Source: an uncultured Collinsella sp. (GTDB lineage Bacteria > Actinomycetota > Coriobacteriia > Coriobacteriales > Coriobacteriaceae). Taken from it: 5,034 bases of DNA. Shown here one piece after another: positions 1 to 4,918 of this stretch. Position 1 is the first letter of the stretch. Each line of letters starts with the position of its first letter. The position numbers and the translations under genes were made by a program. The notes beneath the pieces are model-generated. The model was not told the origin of the DNA. It saw only the letters and a program-made list of their open reading frames with translations, and searched no databases. The DNA lies in NCBI GenBank assembly GCA_900549275.1, contig URNU01000114.1, positions 1 to 5,034 of the forward strand, written 5' to 3'.

Positions 1-651
1 GACATCTTCATTGGCGACATCAAGTCTGCGGGCGGCGACATCAGCTCGCTTGGCACCTGTCTGTACGATGCCGCCGCCGTATTCGGCAAGAGCAGTGACG
101 GCGAGTCGCTGAGCGTTTCCACCGAAACGCTTAACACCGCTACCCTGGGCGTTCAGACCTCCTCGGCCTCGCAGGAGGCGCTCGCCAAGCAAAGCATCAC
201 CGCCAACCAAAAGACCTTCTCCAACATCAATGAGTGCTTTGAGGCGCTCGAGTCGGGCGAGGTCGATTACGTGATCTGTGATTCCACGGCTGGTGGCTAC
301 CTCGCGCGTCTGATGAGCCAGATCTCCTATGTCGGTACGCTCGAGGCGCCCTCCACGCTTGGCGTCGCAGGCCTAAGCTCTAACGATGAGCTGTGCCGTG
401 CCGTGAGTGATGCCCTCGATGGCATCACGGTCGACGGCACGCTCGAGGCGGTCCACTGCGTCTGGTACGGTCAGATGCCCTATGACCTTACCGCCAAGAC
501 CGTTTCGGGGGCCAATGTGCAGGCATCCGACTCCACATCCAACGAGACCGAGTCCTCCGATGACGACGCCTCCAACGACAACGGCGCCAGCCCGTCGTCT
601 AGCCAGGAGGGCACCATCACCGACGATGACATCAACAAGCTCAATAGCTAG
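1..651 (+). CDS. Solute-binding protein family 3-like protein, C-terminal part (5' end outside window)
   Basis: The frame is open from base 1 and ends with TAG at 649-651, leaving 216 visible residues and no start. Family 3 solute-binding proteins capture amino acids or similar small solutes outside the membrane for an ABC importer. Visible resemblance: residues 49-60 (LGVQTSSASQEA) match the 'vGVq.Gt' ligand-loop region; residues 77-95 (NECFEALESGEVDYVICDS) match the 'aL..G.vDAvv.D' strand, with Asp94 where a ligand-contacting Asp usually lies; residues 128-158 match the closing segment (dGT...WyG). The usual 'T.ER...v.FS' segment, with its ligand-binding Arg, is not recognisable in residues 1-40, so the ligand may not be a standard amino acid. 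After about residue 166 comes a 50-residue tail rich in Ser, Asp, Asn and Glu, absent from typical members. A signal peptide or lipobox would lie upstream and cannot be seen. No transporter permease or ATPase gene follows, so this is the last gene of its unit. Confidence 0.72.
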   Translation, partial: DIFIGDIKSAGGDISSLGTCLYDAAAVFGKSSDGESLSVSTETLNTATLGVQTSSASQEALAKQSITANQKTFSNINECFEALESGEVDYVICDSTAGGYLARLMSQISYVGTLEAPSTLGVAGLSSNDELCRAVSDALDGITVDGTLEAVHCVWYGQMPYDLTAKTVSGANVQASDSTSNETESSDDDASNDNGASPSSSQEGTITDDDINKLNS

Positions 652-716
652 TTATTGGTAGGGGTGGCGCCTGCCATACATTGAACGAGGCACTTCTTCA
701 CGGTTTCAACACGCAT

Positions 717-757
717 AGCCGGGTCTCCCTAATAGGGGAGCCCGGCTTTTCTATTTT
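717..757 (+). terminator. Rho-independent terminator of the solute-binding protein gene
   Basis: Left arm 717-729 (AGCCGGGTCTCCC) pairs with right arm 736-747 (GGGAGCCCGGCT), giving 12 base pairs with one unpaired T at 724 and a six-base loop. TTTT at 747-750 and a further T-rich stretch to 757 follow. It lies 66 bases after the stop codon at 651 and ends that transcript before hpf. Confidence 0.9.
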
Positions 758-823
758 GATAAAAACGGCAGGTAAAAGCTGATTTACAGGAGAAAAACTA
801 ACTCCGCCAATGCCCTCCCATAG

Positions 824-847
824 CGCACTTTGCCACAGAAAAGTGCG
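824..847 (+). repeat. Perfect inverted repeat (hairpin) upstream of hpf
   Basis: CGCACTTT at 824-831 is exactly complementary to AAAGTGCG at 840-847, separated by the eight-base loop GCCACAGA. There is no T-run after it, so it is not a terminator. It may be a hairpin in the hpf leader RNA, a protein-binding dyad, or a copy of a dispersed repeat; the sequence alone does not decide. Confidence 0.7.
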
Positions 848-958
848 AGACTTCGGTATGCGGTATCAAGCAATCGTTATTCGGGTCTTTGGGAATTCGG
901 GTGATTAAATGCACGGCAATGGGTACATAGCCAGTACAGTAAGTCCCCGAGGCAGATT

Positions 959-962
959 GGAG
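959..962 (+). promoter_or_regulatory. Ribosome binding site that sets the hpf start at 969
   Basis: GGAG lies six bases before ATG 969. The alternative in-frame ATG at 909 has no comparable site at good spacing, and its extra 20 residues do not resemble the family, whose members begin with a short 'M-x-I-x-V-x-G-R' strand as here. Confidence 0.75.
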
Positions 963-968
963 CCACGT

Positions 969-1553
969 ATGGATATCAAGGTTTCTGGACGCAAGACGAC
1001 GGTAACCGATGCTCTGCGTGCGCATGTGGATGAGAAGATCGGCGAGGCGCTCAAGGTTTTCGATATCGAGCCCATGACAGTCGACGTCGTGCTTCGTTAT
1101 GAGAAGAACCCCTCGAACCCCAACCCGGCAATCGTCGAGGTCACGGTTCGTGTCCGCGGCTCTGTGATTCGCGTTGCCGAGCACGGCGCAGATATGTATG
1201 CCGCCATCGATCTCTCCGCCGACAAGGTCACCCGCCAGCTGCGCAAGTTCAAGACCAAGGTCGTGGACAACCGCCAGGGTGGTGCCAGCGCCGCGGATGT
1301 TGCGCCGGTCGAGCGCGTCGAGGATCTGGCCGACCTGCTGCTGCCCGAGGAAGAGGACGATCTGCTCGTCCGCGAGAAGGTTATCGACGTCACCCCGATG
1401 ACCGAGGAGCAGGCGCTGGTGCAGACCGATCTGCTGGGCCACGACTTCTACGTGTTCGAGAACGCGACGACCGGTCTCATCAATGTGGTGTATCACCGTA
1501 AGAATGGTGGATATGGCATCATCAAGCCCCGCATCGAAACACTTGACGAGTAA
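969..1553 (+). CDS. hpf: Ribosome hibernation promoting factor, long form
   Basis: This 194-residue protein fits the long HPF family. In stationary phase or stress such proteins bind the 30S decoding region, block tRNA and mRNA binding, and join two 70S ribosomes into inactive 100S dimers. Residues 1-100 form the S30AE/YfiA-type domain: it opens with MDIKVSGRKTTVTDALRAHV and has the expected alternating strands and helices, with a basic stretch around 86-98 (KVTRQLRKFKTK) suited to rRNA contact. Residues 101-133 are a variable, Ala/Glu-rich linker. Residues 134-190 form the C-terminal dimerisation domain, beginning VREKVIDVTPMTEEQAL and including LLGHDFYVFENATTG, NVVYHRKNGGYGII and a final KPRIE. 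Length and domain order are normal for the family. ATG 969 is chosen over ATG 909 on ribosome binding site and alignment grounds. The gene is flanked by terminators at 717-757 and 1583-1614, so it is probably its own transcription unit, with possible read-through into degV. Confidence 0.95.
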   Translation: MDIKVSGRKTTVTDALRAHVDEKIGEALKVFDIEPMTVDVVLRYEKNPSNPNPAIVEVTVRVRGSVIRVAEHGADMYAAIDLSADKVTRQLRKFKTKVVDNRQGGASAADVAPVERVEDLADLLLPEEEDDLLVREKVIDVTPMTEEQALVQTDLLGHDFYVFENATTGLINVVYHRKNGGYGIIKPRIETLDE

Positions 1554-1557
1554 AATA

Positions 1558-1579
1558 CGTTAACTTGCATGAGTTAACG
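1558..1579. repeat. Perfect palindrome between hpf and its terminator
   Basis: CGTTAACT at 1558-1565 is exactly complementary to AGTTAACG at 1572-1579, with a six-base centre TGCATG. It starts five bases after the hpf stop codon and ends three bases before the terminator stem. It could be a 3' hairpin that protects the hpf mRNA or a 22-bp operator; either reading is inference. Confidence 0.75.
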
Positions 1580-1582
1580 GTT

Positions 1583-1614
1583 GGCGGCCATCCCATGCGG
1601 GTGGCCGCCTTTTT
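1583..1614 (+). terminator. Rho-independent terminator after hpf
   Basis: Left arm GGCGGCCATCCC (1583-1594) pairs with right arm GGGTGGCCGCC (1599-1609), giving 11 base pairs with one unpaired T at 1591 and the four-base loop ATGC. TTTTT follows at 1610-1614. The degV ribosome binding site begins only four bases later, so the element could also act as an attenuator for degV. Confidence 0.92.
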
Positions 1615-1618
1615 ACGT

Positions 1619-1624
1619 AAGGAG
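1619..1624 (+). promoter_or_regulatory. Ribosome binding site of the DegV-family gene
   Basis: AAGGAG lies eight bases before ATG 1633, the ideal spacing. The adjacent in-frame TTG at 1630 is five bases away and is less likely as the start. Confidence 0.8.
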
Positions 1625-1632
1625 TCGCTTTG

Positions 1633-2586
1633 ATGGACAAGGCCGCATCCGCCGGTCATTCTAACCGTTGCCGCATCGTCGTCGATACCTGCTGCGACTT
1701 TAGCCCCGAGGTCGCCGCGAACCTCGATGTCGATATCCTGGGTTTCCCCTTCATTATCGATGGCGAGGAGCGCACAGACGACATCTGGTCGAGCATGAGC
1801 CCTAAGGAGTTCTACGACCGCATGCGCGCCGGCGCTCGTGTGTCTACCTCCGCCGTGTCGCTCGGTCGCTATATCGAGTTCTTTACCGAGTGCGCCAAAG
1901 AGGGTACGCCCACGGTCTACCTGTGCTTTACCTCGGCGCTGTCGTCGAGCTACAACTCCGCGTGCCAGGCGGCAGATGCCGTGCGCGCCGAGTATCCCAA
2001 CTTTGAGCTCTACGTGGTCGACAACGCTCTGCCCTGCGCGACCGGTGCGCTCTTGGCGCTCGAGGCCGTGCGCCAGCGTTCGGCGGGACTGAACGCCAAG
2101 CAGCTGGTCGATTGGGCAAACGAGGCCAAGACCTACGTGCACGGCTACTTTACGCTCGAGAGCTTCGACGCGCTGGCTGCCGGCGGCCGCATTCCGCCCG
2201 CGGCGGCGCAGCTCACGGCAAAGCTCGATGTCAAGCCCGAGCTCTCCTACGACCTGGCCGGCTCGCTGTCGCTGATCGGCGTCAACCGCGGCCGCAAGAA
2301 GGCGCTCAAGTCCATCCTCAAGTCGTTCCGCGAGAACTACGTGCCCGATCGCACCATGCCCATCGCCATTATGACTGCCGATGCCGAGAAGGACGGCGAC
2401 TGGCTCGAAGCCGCCATCCGCAAGGAGGAGGGCTGCGCCGACGTCACGATCATTCGCAGCTCCGTGGGCCCCACCATCGGCTCACATGTGGGCCCCGGCA
2501 TGGTGGCCTGCGCGTTTTGGGGTAAGAACCGCGCCGACAAGGCATCGCTTTCCGACCGCATCGCCCGCCGCGTGCGTGGCCAGTAG
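1633..2586 (+). CDS. DegV family (fatty-acid-binding, FakB-like) protein
   Basis: The 317-residue product has the full set of DegV/EDD-fold motifs. DegV proteins bind a fatty acid in a deep pocket; the best-known members (FakB) hand it to the kinase FakA, which makes acyl-phosphate for phospholipid synthesis. Visible motifs: DTCCDFS at 18-24 (family 'DSs.D'), STSAVS at 71-76 (family 'TSqPs'), SALSSSYNSA at 101-110 (family 'SSgLSGTyqsA'), VVDN at 128-131, GGRI at 184-187, LDVKPEL at 198-204, and SVGPTIGSHVGPG at 277-289 with the conserved His285. Ser and Thr residues in the second and third motifs normally hold the carboxylate. The protein is somewhat longer than the usual 280 or so residues, mainly through extra residues at both ends. 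No signal peptide or membrane segment is seen, so it is cytoplasmic. No kinase partner is encoded here. No promoter is apparent in the 18 bases between the hpf terminator and the start, which points to read-through or a promoter further upstream. The fatty acid preference cannot be read from sequence. Confidence 0.93.
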   Translation: MDKAASAGHSNRCRIVVDTCCDFSPEVAANLDVDILGFPFIIDGEERTDDIWSSMSPKEFYDRMRAGARVSTSAVSLGRYIEFFTECAKEGTPTVYLCFTSALSSSYNSACQAADAVRAEYPNFELYVVDNALPCATGALLALEAVRQRSAGLNAKQLVDWANEAKTYVHGYFTLESFDALAAGGRIPPAAAQLTAKLDVKPELSYDLAGSLSLIGVNRGRKKALKSILKSFRENYVPDRTMPIAIMTADAEKDGDWLEAAIRKEEGCADVTIIRSSVGPTIGSHVGPGMVACAFWGKNRADKASLSDRIARRVRGQ

Positions 2587-2684
2587 GCAAGCGCTGCATC
2601 CGTAATCGCCCTCGACTCACAGCCCAAACGCTGGCACCGAGTATTCAACCTGGTAACAACACCCAACCCAAAAGGAAAGGTTTC

Positions 2685-3764
2685 ATGGCAAACAAGCTCT
2701 CTGTCGCATTTATCGGCACCGGAATTATGGGTGCCCCCATCGCCGGCCACATTCTGGACGCTGGCTATCCCGTCACGGTCAACAACCGCACCAAGTCCAA
2801 GGCCGCAGCGCTCGTTGAGCGCGGTGCCGTTTGGGCCGATACGCCGGCAGATGCCGCGGCGAACGCCGACGTTGTCTTTACCATGGTGGGCTATCCCTCC
2901 GAGGTCGAGGAGCTCTACCTGGCGGGCGACGGCCTGCTCGCGTGCACTAAGCCCGGCGCGGTCCTGATCGACCTCACCACGAGCTCGCCCGAGCTGGCGC
3001 GCGACATTGCCGAGGCCGCCCAGGTTTCCGGCCGCATGGCGTTTGACTGCCCCGTCACCGGCGGCGAGTCGGGAGCTATCGCCGGCACGCTCACAGCTAT
3101 CGTGGGCGCTACCGAGAACGACATTGCCCCGGTCCGCGACATCCTTTCCACCTTTGCGGCAACCATCTGCTGCTTCGACGGCGCCGGCAAGGGCCAGGCT
3201 GCCAAGCTCGCCAACCAGGTGTCGCTGGGCGCCTGCATGGTCGGCATGGCAGACGCCATGGCATTTGCCGAGCTGAGCGGCCTTGATCTGGAGAAAACCC
3301 GTCAGATGATCCTGGGCGGTACCGGCAAGTCCGGCGCTATGGAGAGCCTGGCGCCCAAGGCGCTCGACGGCGACTACAAGCCCGGCTTTATGGTCGAGCA
3401 CTTCATTAAGGACCTGCGTCTGGCGCTCGCCTACGCCGACGACCGCGAGCTTGCGCTGCCCGGCGCCGACGTGGCCTTTACGCTCTACGACATGCTTGAT
3501 GCCATCGGTGGTGCCAAGCTGGGCACCCAGGCCGTCACGGTCCTCTATAAGGAGGAGGCCGACGCCATCGCCGCCGGTCTGGACTGGTCGCAGTATCGTC
3601 CCGAGGAGCACGGTGCTCACGAGGAAGGCTGCGGTTGCGGCGAGCACGGCGACGACCATGAGTGCGGTTGCGGTCACCATCACGGTGAGGACCACGAGTG
3701 CTGCGGCGGCCACGGCCATGACGACGGCCACGAGTGCTGCTGCGGCCACCATCACGGGGAGTAG
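2685..3764 (+). CDS. NAD(P)-dependent beta-hydroxyacid dehydrogenase (3-hydroxyisobutyrate dehydrogenase-like) with a metal-binding-type C-terminal tail
   Basis: The first 300 residues of this 359-residue protein are a normal member of the 3-hydroxyisobutyrate / tartronate semialdehyde / glyoxylate reductase family, which reversibly oxidises beta-hydroxyacids using NAD(P). The Rossmann nucleotide loop is FIGTGIMG at 9-16. The substrate signature is DCPVTGG at 121-127. The catalytic Lys is K174 in GKGQAAKLANQ, where the usual K-x-x-N-N reads K-x-x-N-Q, and the C-terminal helical domain carries the K-D pair at 242-243. Which acid it uses cannot be told. From residue 307 to the end all but one of 53 residues are His (14), Cys (9), Asp/Glu (15) or Gly (14), the exception being Ala311. 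This is an obvious candidate metal-binding tail and is not part of the ordinary enzyme. Start ATG 2685 follows a good AAGGAAAGG site. It begins an operon: the next gene starts five bases after its stop. The 98 bases before it contain no clear terminator or promoter. Confidence 0.9.
   Translation: MANKLSVAFIGTGIMGAPIAGHILDAGYPVTVNNRTKSKAAALVERGAVWADTPADAAANADVVFTMVGYPSEVEELYLAGDGLLACTKPGAVLIDLTTSSPELARDIAEAAQVSGRMAFDCPVTGGESGAIAGTLTAIVGATENDIAPVRDILSTFAATICCFDGAGKGQAAKLANQVSLGACMVGMADAMAFAELSGLDLEKTRQMILGGTGKSGAMESLAPKALDGDYKPGFMVEHFIKDLRLALAYADDRELALPGADVAFTLYDMLDAIGGAKLGTQAVTVLYKEEADAIAAGLDWSQYRPEEHGAHEEGCGCGEHGDDHECGCGHHHGEDHECCGGHGHDDGHECCCGHHHGE
3654..3761 (+). repeat. Three tandem 36-base units encoding the His/Cys-rich tail
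   Basis: Units at 3654-3689, 3690-3725 and 3726-3761 encode DHECGCGHHHGE, DHECCGGHGHDD and GHECCCGHHHGE. Each has the pattern x-H-E-C, a Cys/Gly run, then a His-rich half. A weaker, earlier unit (HEEGCGCGEHGD, residues 312-323) precedes them. The DNA copies have diverged in third positions (GGT/GGC, CAT/CAC) more than in coding sense, so the pattern appears kept at protein level. Confidence 0.85.
3756..3761 (+). promoter_or_regulatory. Ribosome binding site of the membrane-protein gene, inside the dehydrogenase reading frame
   Basis: GGGGAG is formed by the last two codons (Gly-Glu) of the dehydrogenase and lies eight bases before ATG 3770. The equivalent Gly-Glu in the first tail repeat is written GGT GAG, so the GGG codon here makes the site. 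It sets the start at 3770 rather than at the earlier in-frame ATG 3734. Confidence 0.7.
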
Positions 3765-3769
3765 CGCCC

Positions 3770-4198
3770 ATGAGCTGGACGTTCGTGGTGCTCGCGCTGG
3801 CGCTCTTTATCTTTGCGATCTACATTGGTTTTTTGTGCGGCCAGTGGGCGTGCGAAAAGCGCGTCATCACCAAGCGCGACTACTGGATTGCCAACTTTGC
3901 GGGAGCGGCGGCAGTCGTCCTGCTGACCTGGGTGTTCTCGCTGTTCCCGCTGGTGCAGTTTGCGCCGATCGGCTGGCTCGGCGGCTTTATCGCCGGCCTT
4001 AAGATGAGCTTTGGCGAGTCCGTCGGTCCGTGGCGCAAGCACGACGAGGTCTTTAACGTCAACAAGGCCCATCGCGCCGCCGCCGACGCGGGCGATGCCG
4101 AGGAGCGCCGCCGTGCGCGTCGCAATGGCGCGGCCGACCGACAGCTCATCTCGGTCACCGATGACAGCAAGAGTGCTGGCAAGCACGCTAAGAAATAG
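3770..4198 (+). CDS. Small membrane protein of unknown function
   Basis: I do not recognise this 142-residue protein. It has a strongly hydrophobic N-terminal helix (about 4-24), a second at about 39-60 and a shorter hydrophobic, Gly-rich third segment at about 64-78 (FAPIGWLGGFIAGLKM). The loop between the first two, EKRVITKRD (29-37), is basic and so probably cytoplasmic. That places the N-terminus outside and the long C-terminal tail (79-142) inside. The tail is hydrophilic and basic, with EERRRARRNG at 111-120 and a Lys-rich end. No catalytic motif is visible. It sits between the dehydrogenase and the HEAT-like gene with gaps of 5 and 15 bases, so the three are almost surely co-transcribed. 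It might anchor a partner to the membrane; that is speculation. Confidence 0.85.
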   Translation: MSWTFVVLALALFIFAIYIGFLCGQWACEKRVITKRDYWIANFAGAAAVVLLTWVFSLFPLVQFAPIGWLGGFIAGLKMSFGESVGPWRKHDEVFNVNKAHRAAADAGDAEERRRARRNGAADRQLISVTDDSKSAGKHAKK

Positions 4199-4213
4199 TA
4201 AGAAGAGGTAACT

Positions 4214-4912
4214 ATGGCAGAAAACAAAGACGAACAGCTCACCGACGAGGAGCTGGCACAGCTTCAGCTGGCAGAGGAGAACGAGAACGCCGTCGACCGC
4301 CTGGTCCAGGAGCTCGGCTGCCCCACGCGCCGTATCCGCCAGTTTGCCGCCCGCGTGCTGCACCTGCTTGCCGAGCGCGATCCGCAGCGCGTGGTGCCCT
4401 GCGTGCCCGCGCTGATCGAGGCGCTCGACCGCCCCGAGGCTCAGACCCGCTGGGAGGCCCTCGATGCCCTGACGGCGCTCGCCACCACCTGCCCCGAGCA
4501 GCTGGGCGATGCCTTTGAGGGCGCCGAGACCGCACTGTTCGACGAGATTTCCTCCACGCTGCGCTATGCCGCCTTCCGCCTGCTGTGCGTGTGGGGCGCC
4601 ACGAGTGCTGAGCGTTCACGCGAGGCTTGGCCGATCCTGGACGAGGCCATCCAGTGCTACCACGGCGACCTTGAGTATCGCGATATGCTCGGTTGCCTGT
4701 ACGAGTTTGGCCAGGGCGAGATCGACGCCGAGGTCGCCGAGAAGCTTGCGCTGCGCCTTAAGTTCGACGCCGAGAACGGCAAGGGCAGCTATCTCAAGGC
4801 CCGTTCGAGCGAGATTTGCGAAATGCTTGTTAAACGTTTTGGTCTGGATCTCTCCAAAAAGAAGAAGCGTGCTAGCGTTAAAAAATCTGACGACGCCGAA
4901 GACGAGGAGTAA
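4214..4912 (+). CDS. HEAT/ARM-repeat-like helical protein of unknown function
   Basis: The 232-residue product is soluble, acidic at both ends and built of paired helices. Segments about 25-56, 60-92 and 97-130 look like successive HEAT-type repeats: each has two amphipathic helices with the usual hydrophobic spacing, such as IRQFAARVLHLLAERDP and TRWEALDALTALATTCP. The second half (about 135-210) is also helical but less clearly repeated. The C-terminus is low-complexity and charged: KKKKRASVKK at 215-224 followed by DDAEDEE. HEAT repeats usually serve as protein-protein scaffolds, and no enzyme motif is present. The start ATG 4214 has AAGAGG (4203-4208) five bases upstream. The gene lies 15 bases after the membrane protein gene and six before the isocitrate-dehydrogenase-like gene, implying one operon. 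The partner is unknown. Confidence 0.85.
   Translation: MAENKDEQLTDEELAQLQLAEENENAVDRLVQELGCPTRRIRQFAARVLHLLAERDPQRVVPCVPALIEALDRPEAQTRWEALDALTALATTCPEQLGDAFEGAETALFDEISSTLRYAAFRLLCVWGATSAERSREAWPILDEAIQCYHGDLEYRDMLGCLYEFGQGEIDAEVAEKLALRLKFDAENGKGSYLKARSSEICEMLVKRFGLDLSKKKKRASVKKSDDAEDEE
4904..4909 (+). promoter_or_regulatory. Ribosome binding site of the last gene, inside the HEAT-like reading frame
   Basis: GAGGAG is the final Glu-Glu pair of the HEAT-like protein and lies nine bases before ATG 4919. Translation of the two genes is therefore likely coupled. Confidence 0.7.
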
Positions 4913-4918
4913 CAGATT

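Larger units (their letters stand above)
652..968 (+). other. Intergenic region between the solute-binding protein gene and hpf
   Basis: This 317-base gap contains the terminator at 717-757 and then about 210 bases before the hpf start, less G+C-rich than the genes around it. The hpf promoter must lie in the latter part or further upstream, but I could not find a convincing -35/-10 pair. Structures seen: a weak 5-bp hairpin (GTAAA 772-776 with TTTAC 783-787) followed by AGGAG at 788-792; a perfect 8-bp hairpin at 824-847; CGGTAT twice at 854-859 and 861-866; and ATTCGGGT twice at 879-886 and 895-902. A 32-codon frame (810-908) lacks a well-placed ribosome binding site and is not called as a gene. 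The part upstream of hpf could be a structured 5' leader; that is inference. Confidence 0.6.

Noticed and set aside
810..908. A 32-codon + strand frame whose TAA directly abuts ATG 909, a possible leader peptide for hpf
   Set aside because: AGGAG at 788-792 is about 17 bases from the start, too far for normal use, and the frame runs through the hairpin at 824-847. Kept only as a note.
909..968. A 20-residue N-terminal extension of hpf from ATG 909
   Set aside because: It does not resemble the family N-terminus, and a good ribosome binding site precedes ATG 969.
798..1496. A 232-codon open frame on the - strand opposite hpf
   Set aside because: It overlaps a complete, well-matched hpf gene and shows no recognisable domain.
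1543..1571. TTGACG at the end of hpf as a -35 box for degV
   Set aside because: At 17-base spacing the -10 position reads TGCATG, a poor match, so no promoter is called.
2632..2646. TGGCACCGAGTATTC, resembling a sigma-54 promoter before the dehydrogenase gene
   Set aside because: The -12 GC is absent (TT instead), so only the -24 half fits.
2337..3755. A 472-codon open frame on the - strand opposite degV and the dehydrogenase, with long Ala/Val/Met runs
   Set aside because: It is an antisense shadow of GC-rich codons; the runs are the complement of the His/Cys/Gly tail. The + strand genes have clear family motifs and ribosome binding sites, and this frame has neither.
3734..3769. An earlier ATG at 3734 for the membrane protein
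   Set aside because: It lies inside the repeat tail of the previous gene, lacks a good ribosome binding site, and adds a polar, non-membrane leader in front of the first helix.
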